A stretch of DNA of 64,000 bases from positions 310,001-374,000 of the forward strand of contig OZ244050.1 of the NCBI GenBank assembly GCA_965215115.1, in the 5' to 3' direction. The notes beneath the pieces are model-generated. The model was not told where the DNA came from. It was given only the letters and a program-made list of their open reading frames with translations, and made no database searches. Below are positions 1-8,860 of the stretch, piece by piece; positions within the stretch are counted from its first letter, which is position 1; each line of letters opens with the position of its first letter. The position numbers were made by a program, and so were the translations under genes. The stretch comes from CALDTK01 sp965215115. Its GTDB lineage: Bacteria; Bacteroidota; Bacteroidia; Chitinophagales; Saprospiraceae.

Positions 1-1
1 G

Positions 2-199
2 CGCCCGCGGCTACACTTCGAACTGATGGAGGGGAGCTTCACGGTCGACATCGGGGACTACGTCCGGCAGCGTGGCGGCGATATGTTGGTGGTGCAGAGC
101 AGCAACAAGGGTTTCTTCGAGCGCATCTTCGAGCACTCGGCCGCCGAGGACATCGCGCACACGACCGACGTACCGCTGCTGGTGATGCGGGGGAGGTAG
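2..199 (+). CDS. Universal stress protein family, C-terminal fragment
   Basis: The reading frame is open from the window edge to TAG at 197-199, giving the last 65 residues of a protein that starts outside the window. The segment GGDMLVVQSSNKGFFERIF, followed by a short helix and VPLLVM near the end, matches the final beta-alpha-beta unit of UspA domains, where a G-x2-G-x9-G-S/T nucleotide loop precedes a last VPVLVV strand. Here the nucleotide-loop glycines are poorly kept (SSNKGFFERIFEHSAAED), so ATP binding cannot be assumed. Bacteroidota Usp proteins are often tandem two-domain proteins, and this would be the second domain. It ends 36 bp before glyQS on the same strand. Confidence 0.7.
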   Translation, partial: RPRLHFELMEGSFTVDIGDYVRQRGGDMLVVQSSNKGFFERIFEHSAAEDIAHTTDVPLLVMRGR

Positions 200-219
200 G
201 TTGGCGGGGGCGCCGCCCC

Positions 220-227
220 TACATTCG
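220..227 (+). promoter_or_regulatory. Possible -7 element of glyQS
   Basis: TACATTCG differs at one position from the Bacteroidota -7 consensus TAnnTTTG and ends 8 nt before the ATG, which would give a nearly leaderless mRNA. A TTGG lies 16 nt upstream, shorter than the usual spacing of about 19. Sequence resemblance only. Confidence 0.3.
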
Positions 228-235
228 CCCCCCTT

Positions 236-1789
236 ATGCCCCACGCCGACTTCAAGACCCTCGTCGCCCACTGTAAAGAGTACGGCTTCGTCTACCAGAG
301 CTCCGAGATTTACGATGGCCTCTCCGCGGCCTACGACTACGGGCCCTACGGCGTGGAACTCAAGAACAACATCAAGGCCTACTGGTGGCTCGCGATGACG
401 CGCTTGCACGCCAACATCGTCGGGCTCGACGCAGCCATCTTCATGGCGCCCGAGACCTGGAAGGCCTCCGGGCACGTCGACGCCTTCAACGATCCCCTGA
501 TCGACAATAAGCAGTCGAAGAAGCGCTACCGCGCCGATCAACTCCTCGAAGGCGCGGCGGAAAAGGTTTTGGCGAAAGCCCAGAAGGAAGTCGACAAGGC
601 GGCCAAGCGTTTTGGCGAAAGCTTCGACGAGGCCCAGTACCGCACCACGAACGAGCGCGTGATGGGCTACCAGGCGGAGTCCGACCGCATCCTCGCACGC
701 ATGAATGAGGCCCTCGGCAAGGGCGACATGCAGGGGCTTTACGACCTCATCGTCGAACTCGGGATCGCCGATCCGGAATCGGGGTCCAAGGATTGGACGG
801 AGGTGCGGCAGTTCAACCTCATGTTCTCGACGCAGCTCGGCGCCATCGCCGGGGAGGCGGGCAAGATTTACCTCCGGCCCGAGACGGCGCAGGGCATCTT
901 CGTCAACTTCCTCAACGTCCAGAAGTCGACGCGGCAGAAGTTGCCCTTCGGGATCGCGCAGATCGGGAAGGCCTTCCGCAATGAGATCGTGGCCAGGCAG
1001 TTCATCTTCCGGATGCGGGAGTTCGAGCAGATGGAGATGCAGTTCTTCGTCAAGCCCGGCACCGAGCTCGAGTGGTACGAGCGGTGGAAGCAGCAGCGCA
1101 TGGCCTGGCACCTGGCCCTCGGGACCCCCGCCGAGAAGCTGAAGTTCCACGACCACGCCAACCTCGCGCACTACGCCAATGCCGCCGTCGACATCGAGTT
1201 CGAGTTCCCGTTCGGGTTCCGCGAGCTCGAGGGCATTCACTCGCGGACCGACTTCGACCTCTCGGCCCACCAGGCGCTGAGCGGCAAGAAGCTGCAGTAC
1301 TTCGACCCGGAGTCGGGCGAGAGTTACGTGCCGTACGTGGTGGAGACGAGCATCGGGTGCGACCGGATGTTCCTGGCCGTGATGGCGAACGCGCTCCAGG
1401 AGGAGACCGTGCCCGACGCCGCCGGCGAGGACTCGACGCGCACGGTGCTGAAGGTGCCCGCGCCGCTGGCGCCGATCAAGGTGGCCGTCTTGCCGCTGCT
1501 CAAGAATCGCGAGGAGTTGACCTCGAAGGCCGAGGCGGTCTTCGACCGACTCAAGCTTCACTTCATTTGTCAGTACGACGAGAAGGACGCCATCGGGCGC
1601 CGCTACCGTCGCCAGGACGCGATCGGGACGCCGTACTGCGTGACGGTAGACTTCGAGACCCTGGCCGATGACACGGTGACGATCCGGGACCGGGACACCC
1701 TGGAGCAGGTCCGTCTGCCGATCGAGGGGATCGTGGCGCACGTGCGGGAGCGGGTGAGTATGGAGAGCTTGTTGGAGAGGCTGGTGTAG
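236..1789 (+). CDS. glyQS: Glycine--tRNA ligase, single-chain class II type
   Basis: Charges tRNA-Gly with glycine in the cytoplasm. The 517-residue protein opens with the family N-terminus (residues about 15-45, YGFVYQSSEIYDGLSAAYDY). It carries class II motif 2 around residues 214-250 (RPETAQGIF, then FRNEI) and motif 3 near 372 (ETSIGCDRM), followed by an anticodon-binding domain. This is the alpha2 (eukaryote/archaea-like) form used by Bacteroidota rather than the alpha2-beta2 enzyme. A charged, alanine-rich linker at about 105-135 carries two copies of the dispersed mini-hairpin motif, read as VLAKA and RFGES. ATG at 236 is the first start compatible with the family N-terminus. Confidence 0.97.
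   Translation: MPHADFKTLVAHCKEYGFVYQSSEIYDGLSAAYDYGPYGVELKNNIKAYWWLAMTRLHANIVGLDAAIFMAPETWKASGHVDAFNDPLIDNKQSKKRYRADQLLEGAAEKVLAKAQKEVDKAAKRFGESFDEAQYRTTNERVMGYQAESDRILARMNEALGKGDMQGLYDLIVELGIADPESGSKDWTEVRQFNLMFSTQLGAIAGEAGKIYLRPETAQGIFVNFLNVQKSTRQKLPFGIAQIGKAFRNEIVARQFIFRMREFEQMEMQFFVKPGTELEWYERWKQQRMAWHLALGTPAEKLKFHDHANLAHYANAAVDIEFEFPFGFRELEGIHSRTDFDLSAHQALSGKKLQYFDPESGESYVPYVVETSIGCDRMFLAVMANALQEETVPDAAGEDSTRTVLKVPAPLAPIKVAVLPLLKNREELTSKAEAVFDRLKLHFICQYDEKDAIGRRYRRQDAIGTPYCVTVDFETLADDTVTIRDRDTLEQVRLPIEGIVAHVRERVSMESLLERLV
567..580 (+). repeat. GNAA mini-hairpin motif copy
   Basis: Exact TTTTGGCGAAAGCC inside the glyQS linker (read as VLAKA): stem GGC/GCC, loop GAAA. Confidence 0.9.
610..623 (+). 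repeat. GNAA mini-hairpin motif copy
   Basis: TTTT-GGC-GAAA-GCT in glyQS, read in a different frame (FGES) from the copy 43 bp upstream. The outer stem pair is G-T. Confidence 0.85.
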
Positions 1790-2023
1790 GCGTTGGGTAT
1801 AGGGGATTGAGCAATAGCAAGTTGTGCTCATGTCGGCGGGCACAGGTTTTTGCACGTGACTTCGGACGTGTGGGGAACTTTCCTCTACGGTTTACAGTTA
1901 GAGGCTGCGTATGGCCTGCCGTCCGGCTGACACACAATCGGTTCAGCGCGATACCTCTCCCCGTTCGGTGTCTTTGACGCTCGCTTTTTCGAGAGAGCTT
2001 CACAATCATTAAACTAACTTAAA

Positions 2024-2773
2024 ATGGATATTCGAAGCATTAAATCGTGACCTAAGCTTCGGGTTTTCGCCACCCTTTTTATCTGCAGCGTACTCTATCT
2101 CGGGAGCGCTTGCAGCAAAGAAGATGCCCCGCTAGTCGGCGATATCATCACCCCACCAACCCCTGTTGATTCGACGCCTGCTGCCACCGTGTCTCCTACA
2201 GTGTCGCTGCTCTCCTTCGGAGATGCACTGCCTTTAGACACGAGCTTTATTTACCCTGATGGTTACGTAGACTGTTCAGTTTACCAGAACGACGGGTGGA
2301 TCCGGAAGCTCACCGGGACCTTCGAAGGAACCATCAACGGAGACACGATTTCAGGTCCTGCGACGGCACACTACGGGCCTGACCAGCCCGGCTATGGAGT
2401 CATTTTGAATTTTAACGCGTTCGAATATGATGGGTGTATCAGACTCGCTGAACTTAGTTTCATGAGTGCGAAGTTAGTCGCTAGTGATACTCCGCAACTT
2501 GCCTCTCTTACCATACTCGATCGAAACAGAAATACCAAAAATCCTGCGTGGCCCGGTGAATCCGCGGAGAGTTATTTTGTATTTACCGACGCCGATGTAA
2601 TTCACAAGAGATTCGTTCCCGACACTACATCCGCGTATGCCCCTGGGCTTATCATTGACGGAATCGACCGCGAGCGGCACGTGGTTACGGGACGCACCGC
2701 CGGTCGTTTCGCGGCGATAGTCACCCGGAGCGCGCTCCTTTCGTGGACAGGTATGCTGATACCTACTCATTGA
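2024..2773 (+). pseudogene. Lipoprotein gene with in-frame stop near its start
   Basis: ATG at 2024 is followed by eight codons and then TGA at 2048. The same frame is open from 2051 to TGA at 2771. The open part begins with a lipoprotein signal: a basic start, a hydrophobic stretch (VFATLFICSVLYLGSAC) and the lipobox cysteine, then a proline/threonine-rich spacer and about 200 residues of no recognised family. No ATG, GTG or TTG occurs in frame between the stop and the lipobox; the first later candidate, GTG at 2189, would discard the signal peptide. Either the gene is broken, the stop is a sequencing error, or an unusual start is used. Base composition is clearly more A+T-rich than the neighbours, suggesting transfer. 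Confidence 0.65.
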
Positions 2774-2936
2774 GAACTTGCGCTTCCAGGCCTACTTGCA
2801 CGAGTATTAGGGAGGTAGGATGGTGCGCAGCGTCCACCGGTGAGCAGCGCCAATGAGCTACATTGCTGCCGACGTGGCGATCGTACGGACGCCGCCTGAT
2901 CAACCGGGATGCCCGGTGGGGACTCGGCGGGGCGTG

Positions 2937-2950
2937 TTTTGGCGTAAGCC
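2937..2950 (+). repeat. GNAA mini-hairpin motif copy
   Basis: TTTTGGCGTAAGCC, loop GTAA, intergenic upstream of the CHRD gene. Confidence 0.85.
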
Positions 2951-3013
2951 CCCCCCAGTTCACAGCCCCCGACAAGGTTGCCGAGCCCGGTGATGCCGGA
3001 CAGTCGTTCGTTC

Positions 3014-3027
3014 GCCTTTCGGCAAAA
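3014..3027 (-). repeat. GNAA mini-hairpin motif copy
   Basis: Reads TTTTGCCGAAAGGC on the minus strand. Both outer stem positions are exchanged relative to the consensus and pairing is kept (GCC/GGC). Confidence 0.85.
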
Positions 3028-3267
3028 CCTTCCCGCCGTGCGTCCCTTCATCCTCGGCGAGGGACTGCTCGGCGGGTCGGGTCGTGTAGACTGGACCGGC
3101 GCACCCCTCGCCCTGGCGGGAAAGGTCTTTCTGCGTACAACCCCGAAATTTCCCGAGCGCCGCAAGTGCGTATGCCCGAAACTTGCATTTGTATCCGCGA
3201 ACAGACCCACCGTCCGCGACCTGCCCTTGAGTCGAGTCCCCCCGTACAACTACAAATCTTTTCTACT

Positions 3268-6200
3268 TTGAAACGAATCTTACTCCTCGCCGTCGCCTGC
3301 GCGACGGCCTCTGCGTCGCTTTCGGCGCAGACCTCCACCTTCTTCGCCCAGGTGTCGGGTCACCAACAGGTCCCCTCGGTGGCCTCCCAGGCCGAGGCCC
3401 GGGTCACGGTCCGCATCAAGCAGGACTCGATCTTCGTCTCCTCGCCGGATACGATGCGACTCACGAGCCCCGTGAACCCGGCCATCGGGATGCACATCCA
3501 CACGGGTTACGCCGGTCAGAACGGCCCGGTCGTGCTCCCGCTCCCCTACCGCAACATCGGTACGTCAAGTGCGAGACTCCGGGACACGGTCCTCGTGCGG
3601 CGCCAAGGCCTCGTGGACTCCATCCGGGCCGCGGCACTGGCCGGCCGGACCTACGTCAACGTCCATACGCTCAACTATCCCGCCGGCGAGGTCCGCGGGC
3701 AACTCGTCACGCCCGTCGTCGTGGCCGTAGCCCCGGCCGTCCAGGCCGACTTTCGCTTCGACGCCATGCTCTACGGCGACCAGGAGAACCCTGGCGTCCT
3801 CACCGAGGGCATGGGCGGCGTCGCGATCGAGGTACGGGCCGACTCGATGTTCTTCACGGGCGCCTTCACCCTCGAGAGCCCCCTGAGCCCGGTCGGTGGC
3901 ACGGGGGCCCACATTCACGTGGGCTACTTCGGGCAGAACGGCGGTATCCTCCTGGCCCTCAGGCCCACCGTCGCTGCCGATGGCCTCTCCGGGACTTTCG
4001 AGCGCTCGCGCAATGCCTTCGTGCGGGACACGGCCGTGCTCAACCCCATGCGCCGTCGCAACGCTTACGTCAACATCCACTCGGTAGCATACCCGGCCGG
4101 CGAGATCCGTGGGCAGGTCGTGCCGCTAGGTACGAACATCTACCCGTCGCACGTCTCCTACAACGAGCCGACGGCATTCCCGAACGCGAGCGCCTACCTA
4201 CGGGTTATGGCGGAGAAGGTGCCCAACGCCAACCGCGTCCTCTACTCCGGGTCGTGGTTTGGGTGGCGCCAGGAGGTCCGCGAGCGAAAACTACGCGTCC
4301 TCGTCACGCTCAACAACCCGTTCGACGCCACCGCGAGCAATCTGTTGCTCCCCACCGCGCCCCTCCAGGCCGATAGCTCGAGCGGCGTGGTTCGCCTGGC
4401 CGGAGCCGCTACCCGCACGCCGGCACAGTTAGAGGGCCTGTTCCTTCGCTACAGCGCCTCGGCGCGGTGGGCGGTCGTCACCGGGACCTCCATCTCGGAG
4501 TTCGCTTACACCGGTCGCCACTACCACGAGTGCAAGCGCGCCTTCTACTCCAACCTCACCGCCAGCCAGGTCGTCCCGGCCAACCCCACCGGCGGCAACG
4601 GCGACATCACCACCGAGTACTACGGCAACCGCGTCGACATCACCGGTTTCGTCGGCGGGCTCGAGACCCCGGTCGAGCCGAGCGTCACCGGCGGCTTCCA
4701 CCTCCGCGACGGCCTCGCCGGGCGCAACGGCGACGACGTGGCCCCCGTCAACTACACCCGCGTCGGCACCGCGGGCACGGCCGTGGCCATCCTGCCCGAC
4801 CGCGCGCAGATCAACCTCACGCCCGAACTCGCCGAGCGCATGAAGGAGCGCGGGTTCTACTACGCCATCAACACGGCGGGATACTTCCGGGGCGAGCTCC
4901 GCGGACAGGTCCTGCCGCAGTCTAATACCGTGTACCACTCGATCGTCGAGCCCGCGCAGGCCGTCCCCGGTGGCGTGATCACCGACGGCGACGGCGCCGT
5001 CATGGTCGAGGCCTACGGTACGAAGATGGTCGCGAGCGGCACCTTCAACGAACTCACGGGTTTCGATCCGAACGTCGCCGGGGGTGCCCACCTCCACGCC
5101 GGGATGCCCGGCGTGACCGGCGGCATCAAGTACGGACTCAGGACGGCCGCCGGCAGGGGCGCGAGCGCCGGTGAGTTCCTCGCCGATGACAATAGCTTCG
5201 CCACGACGGCCCTCACGATGGACAGCCTCACCAACCGGCAGTTCTACGTCAACATCCACACCATCAAGGCTCCCAGTGGCGAGATCCGCGGACAGGTAGC
5301 GCCACTGGCCAACAACGTCGTCCACGCGCGCCTCAGCCCACAGGTCACCAAGCCCTACACCGGCGGCCTGGGCTCCAGCCTCGGGCGCGGCAACCTCCAG
5401 GGCGAGGTGTACGATACGACGGTCGTGATGTACGGCCACTTCTCCGGCCTGTCGAGCGCGATCGACACCCTCATCGCCGGCGGGGCCAACGTCCACACCG
5501 GCAAGGTCGCCGAGGTAGGGGCGATCCTGTTCGGCCTGGAGATGAACCTCTCGGCCAAGGACACGGCCGCGGCCGTACTGCCGCGCGCCAACGTCAACGA
5601 GATCTTAGCCGTCCAGCGCGGCGGACTCCTCTTCGGGGGCCTCTACGCCAACGTCCACACCAAGACGGCCTCCAGCGGGGCGATCCGCGGCCAGGTGCTG
5701 CTCTCGGAAAATCAGTACCCCGACTCCGTCAAGACCTTCACCTTCCCGGCCGACAGGGCGACGGTCGACCTCAACTCCGGCAACGTCCGTAGCGAGGCCC
5801 GGGTGACCTGGGAGCGGGCCGCCGACCCGGACCCCGAGCAGCGCGTCGCCTACATCTGGCAGCTGTTCACCGACACCACCGCCGCGCCCGTCATCCAGAC
5901 GACCGTCGACTCGGCCAACGCGGTGACCTTCACCTTCGGGGCCCTCGACACCCTCCTCAAGTCCCTCGGGCTCGACAGCGGCGCCACGGCCACCGTCTAC
6001 CACCGCGCCTGGACCACGGACGGTAGCCTCCTCACGCCCGGCAAGATCAGCACGGTCACCTTCAAGCGCCTCGGCATGTTCGTGGGCGTCGGAGAGTTGC
6101 CCCAGGGTTCGGCACGCCTCATCAACACCGTGACCGCCAACGGAGGCCGCCTCTTCGTCGCGATCGACGCCCTCCCTTCCGGTCGCTACCGCTACGACGT

Positions 6201-6363
6201 GGTCAACGCCAACGGCCAGATCATCCACACGGCGGCCATCGACCACGGCGGCTCTGCCCAGCGCTACGAACTCGACACACCGGGCGCGAGCGCGGGCATG
6301 TACTTCCTGCGGCTCAGCAACGAGCGCGGGGAGGCCACGGCCTGGGGGTTCCTGGTGCAGTAA
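3268..6363 (+). CDS. Secreted multi-CHRD-domain protein with T9SS sorting domain
   Basis: A TTG start at 3268 gives a clean signal peptide (KRILLLAVACATASASLSAQ); an upstream extension of the same frame lacks one. The 1031-residue protein holds about five CHRD-type repeats. Repeats 1, 2, 4 and 5 end with a variant of YVNVHTxxYPAGEVRGQL, near residues 145, 283, 678 and 810. Repeat 3, ending near 546, is degenerate and follows an insert at about 290-440. HIHTG/HVHVG-like segments sit in the middle of the repeats. A region around 820-930 resembles a fibronectin-type fold, and the last 80 residues form a Por/type A sorting domain (GMYFLRLSNERGE), so export by T9SS to the cell surface is likely. 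CHRD domains occur in chordin and many bacterial surface proteins; the function is unknown. Confidence 0.9.
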   Translation: MKRILLLAVACATASASLSAQTSTFFAQVSGHQQVPSVASQAEARVTVRIKQDSIFVSSPDTMRLTSPVNPAIGMHIHTGYAGQNGPVVLPLPYRNIGTSSARLRDTVLVRRQGLVDSIRAAALAGRTYVNVHTLNYPAGEVRGQLVTPVVVAVAPAVQADFRFDAMLYGDQENPGVLTEGMGGVAIEVRADSMFFTGAFTLESPLSPVGGTGAHIHVGYFGQNGGILLALRPTVAADGLSGTFERSRNAFVRDTAVLNPMRRRNAYVNIHSVAYPAGEIRGQVVPLGTNIYPSHVSYNEPTAFPNASAYLRVMAEKVPNANRVLYSGSWFGWRQEVRERKLRVLVTLNNPFDATASNLLLPTAPLQADSSSGVVRLAGAATRTPAQLEGLFLRYSASARWAVVTGTSISEFAYTGRHYHECKRAFYSNLTASQVVPANPTGGNGDITTEYYGNRVDITGFVGGLETPVEPSVTGGFHLRDGLAGRNGDDVAPVNYTRVGTAGTAVAILPDRAQINLTPELAERMKERGFYYAINTAGYFRGELRGQVLPQSNTVYHSIVEPAQAVPGGVITDGDGAVMVEAYGTKMVASGTFNELTGFDPNVAGGAHLHAGMPGVTGGIKYGLRTAAGRGASAGEFLADDNSFATTALTMDSLTNRQFYVNIHTIKAPSGEIRGQVAPLANNVVHARLSPQVTKPYTGGLGSSLGRGNLQGEVYDTTVVMYGHFSGLSSAIDTLIAGGANVHTGKVAEVGAILFGLEMNLSAKDTAAAVLPRANVNEILAVQRGGLLFGGLYANVHTKTASSGAIRGQVLLSENQYPDSVKTFTFPADRATVDLNSGNVRSEARVTWERAADPDPEQRVAYIWQLFTDTTAAPVIQTTVDSANAVTFTFGALDTLLKSLGLDSGATATVYHRAWTTDGSLLTPGKISTVTFKRLGMFVGVGELPQGSARLINTVTANGGRLFVAIDALPSGRYRYDVVNANGQIIHTAAIDHGGSAQRYELDTPGASAGMYFLRLSNERGEATAWGFLVQ

Positions 6364-6392
6364 GGTTTACTTAGCGAGCGTCGGCAGGCTAC

Positions 6393-6406
6393 GGCTTTCG
6401 CCAAAA
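6393..6406 (-). repeat. GNAA mini-hairpin motif copy
   Basis: Exact consensus on the minus strand, 29 nt after the CHRD stop codon and 11 nt before the terminator stem. Confidence 0.9.
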
Positions 6407-6417
6407 CACGCTTCGAG

Positions 6418-6454
6418 AAGGCTCGATCTCCCGCGGGGGGGTCGAGCCTTTCTT
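6418..6454 (+). terminator. Rho-independent terminator after the CHRD gene
   Basis: AAGGCTCGA (6418-6426) pairs with TCGAGCCTT (6442-6450) across a G/C-rich loop, followed by a short T-rich tail (TCTT). Confidence 0.7.
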
Positions 6455-6599
6455 CGTGTAGTGCCCCCGGGTGGCGCAGGGCCGTGCCCGGGGTCCAGAA
6501 GCCGTCCCTGCCCCCAGCGCGACACTTTACCAAAATTGGCAAGCTCCGTCCACGGAAACGACCGATCTTGTGCGCCACCACAGTCCAGTCCTAAACCAC

Positions 6600-8063
6600 A
6601 TGAAGCACTTTACCTATCTATTGATTACGGCCTGTCTCATCGGCGCCACCACCGACGCACGGGCGCAGAAGCTCGTAAGCATCGAGAAAAAGGGCACTCT
6701 CACGAAGGATGTCGCCAACCTGGGATTCCTCTTTGCGGGTTTCAACCTGTTCGCCAAGTACGATGTCGACTTCTACACCGTGCGCTACACGATGGAGAAC
6801 TTCGAAGGCGGCGTCGATACGGTCTCCGGCCTGATGGCCCGCCCGGCACCCGCTACCTCGCGCTACCCGAAGCTCTTCTACATGCACGGGACGACCGTCA
6901 CGAAGTTTGCCGTGCCGTCGCGGGGCAGCTCGGAGGCGACGCTCGCGCAGGGCGCCGCCACGCAGGGCTACGTGGTGCTCGCCCCCGACTACCTCAACAT
7001 GGGCCTCGACCCGGACGGCTTCCACCCGTACGTCCACGCCCGCTCGGAGGCCATGGCCGGCATCCGTATGATGGAAGCCCTACAGCAGGCCCCGGAGTAC
7101 GCTAACGTCGTCAACGACCAAGTCTTCCTCACGGGCTACTCCCAGGGCGGCCACGCGAGTATGGCCCTGCACGAGGTCCTCGTCGAGGAGTACCCCGACA
7201 CCAAGGTGACCGCAGCGGCGCACCTCAGCGGGCCATACTCGATCAGCGACGTCATGAAGGACTCCGTCATCCTCAAGGACGAGACCTTCCCCCCGTTTTC
7301 CTTCCTGCCGTACACGGTGTTGGGTTACCAGGCGGTCTACCCCAATCTCGAGCGGGACCTCACGAAAATCTTCCGCGCCCCTTACGTCCCCTTCATCACT
7401 AGGTTCAGGGACGAGTACGCCGTCGGTGGCGTGCGCCTCGATAGCCTCAACGCCAGATTGCTGCGCACGTATGTCGCCACCGAGCGCAACCAGACCTTCT
7501 ATCCCTCGCGGCTGCTGACCCCGGAGTTCGTGGCGGCACTTAAGAATAACCCGGACCATCCCTACAATGTCGCCCTCCGCGACAACGACACCTACGACTT
7601 CGTCAACCCAACGCCCACGCGCCTCTTCTACTGCCGCGCGGACGATCAGGTCAACTTCCGCAATGCCCTGTTCGCGGAACGCAGGATGGTCGCCGCCGGC
7701 GCCACCGACACGAAGGCTGAGGACGTGGGGCCCAACCTCACGCACGGCCAGTGCGTAACGCCGGCCATCAATGCGATGACCGCCTTCTTCCAGACCTTCC
7801 AGCGCATCACGAGCGGCGTCGAGATCCCGGAGGCCAGCGACTGGACCTACGTCCAGGCCGACGGTACGCTCCGGGTGTACCTCCACGACGACGCGAGCTA
7901 CCGACTGGAGCTGTTTGACGCCCTCGGCAGGGCCGTGCGGACCGTGAGCGCCTACACCACGGGCGCGGCGGTGGAGCTATCGACGCTGCCCACGGGCCTT
8001 GCCGTGGTACGGATCACGGATACGCAGGGCCGCAGCGCCAGCCACAAGATGCTCCTGCAGTAA
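6600..8063 (+). CDS. Secreted alpha/beta hydrolase with T9SS sorting domain
   Basis: The 487-residue protein starts at ATG 6600, which gives the signal peptide MKHFTYLLITACLIGATTDARAQ; frames extending upstream lack one. The core is an alpha/beta hydrolase with the nucleophile elbow GYSQGG near residue 180, and a likely histidine near the end of the core (LTHGQC). The sequence resembles secretory-lipase/acetyl-esterase-like hydrolases that carry an FYMHGT oxyanion-side strand. The last 65 residues or so form a Por-type sorting domain with LELFDALGRAVRTV and a terminal SHKMLLQ, indicating T9SS export. The substrate is unknown; ester or peptide bonds are both possible. Confidence 0.87.
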   Translation: MKHFTYLLITACLIGATTDARAQKLVSIEKKGTLTKDVANLGFLFAGFNLFAKYDVDFYTVRYTMENFEGGVDTVSGLMARPAPATSRYPKLFYMHGTTVTKFAVPSRGSSEATLAQGAATQGYVVLAPDYLNMGLDPDGFHPYVHARSEAMAGIRMMEALQQAPEYANVVNDQVFLTGYSQGGHASMALHEVLVEEYPDTKVTAAAHLSGPYSISDVMKDSVILKDETFPPFSFLPYTVLGYQAVYPNLERDLTKIFRAPYVPFITRFRDEYAVGGVRLDSLNARLLRTYVATERNQTFYPSRLLTPEFVAALKNNPDHPYNVALRDNDTYDFVNPTPTRLFYCRADDQVNFRNALFAERRMVAAGATDTKAEDVGPNLTHGQCVTPAINAMTAFFQTFQRITSGVEIPEASDWTYVQADGTLRVYLHDDASYRLELFDALGRAVRTVSAYTTGAAVELSTLPTGLAVVRITDTQGRSASHKMLLQ

Positions 8064-8193
8064 GCGAGGCCACCACGGGCGCAACGACCACCGCGACGAC
8101 GACGGTCGGGCAGTTCGGGGGCCTCGCGGCAAGGCCGCCGATTTCGTAGCTAAACTTGCGCGCCGGAATGCGCGGTAGTTTATTCGCGGCCTT

Positions 8194-8730
8194 ATGATCC
8201 TATCCGACCTCGAGATCTTGGCCGCCATCGAGGCCGGGCAAATCGTCATCGAGCCCTTCGACCGCGCCAAGCTCGGCACCAACAGTTACGACGTCCACCT
8301 CGGGCCCTCGCTCGCGGTCTACGACGCGGCCGTCCTCGACGCCCGCGAGCACAACACCATCTCGCACTTCGACATCCCCGACGAAGGGATCGTCCTGCAG
8401 CCCGGGCGCCTCTACCTCGGCGTGACCAAGGAGTACACCGAGACCCACGCCACGGTGCCCTTCCTGGAGGGCAAGTCGAGCGTCGGGCGCCTCGGGATCG
8501 ACATCCACGCCACGGCCGGCAAGGGCGACGTCGGGTTTTGCAACTACTGGACCCTCGAGATCAGCGTCTCGATGCCGGTGCGGGTCTACGCCGGGATGCC
8601 CGTCGGGCAACTCATCTACTTCACCGTGAGCGGCAACATCGAGAACTACTACAACCGCAAGCGCAACGCCAAGTACAACACCCGCACCGACAAACCCGTC
8701 GAGAGCATGATGTGGCGCAACAGCTTCTAG
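8194..8730 (+). CDS. dcd: dCTP deaminase
   Basis: Deaminates dCTP to dUTP for dTMP synthesis in the cytoplasm. The 178-residue protein is the usual length and shows the family landmarks: MILSD at the start, GTNSYDVHLG near residues 28-37, the catalytic-loop block EGKSSVGRLG around 90-99 and the C-terminal Q-x-Y region (VGQLIYF). A mini-hairpin motif copy begins at the base immediately after the stop codon. The neighbours are unrelated, so it is probably transcribed alone. Confidence 0.97.
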   Translation: MILSDLEILAAIEAGQIVIEPFDRAKLGTNSYDVHLGPSLAVYDAAVLDAREHNTISHFDIPDEGIVLQPGRLYLGVTKEYTETHATVPFLEGKSSVGRLGIDIHATAGKGDVGFCNYWTLEISVSMPVRVYAGMPVGQLIYFTVSGNIENYYNRKRNAKYNTRTDKPVESMMWRNSF

Positions 8731-8744
8731 TTTTGGCGAAAGCC
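8731..8744 (+). repeat. GNAA mini-hairpin motif copy
   Basis: Exact consensus directly abutting the dcd stop codon. Confidence 0.9.
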
Positions 8745-8860
8745 GTACGGTAGCGGCGTCGCGGCTAGCGCCCCCGGCGTCCGCCTTCACGCCGGATTGA
8801 CACGGCCGGGGCTTGAAAAATCGGCTATTTCTTCGTTTATTGGCTGGGGTAGCCCCGCAC

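Larger units (their letters stand above)
2774..3267. other. Intergenic region without a convincing gene
   Basis: Nearly 500 bp between the lipoprotein gene and the CHRD gene. Reading frames cross it on both strands, but none has family-like composition or a plausible start. It contains a C-run near 2950 and two mini-hairpin motif copies in opposite orientation (2937 and 3014). I see no terminator or RNA gene. Confidence 0.5.

Noticed and set aside
11..1855. Long minus-strand frame opposite glyQS
   Set aside because: High G+C removes stop codons in antisense frames; composition and lack of family motifs show it is a shadow of glyQS.
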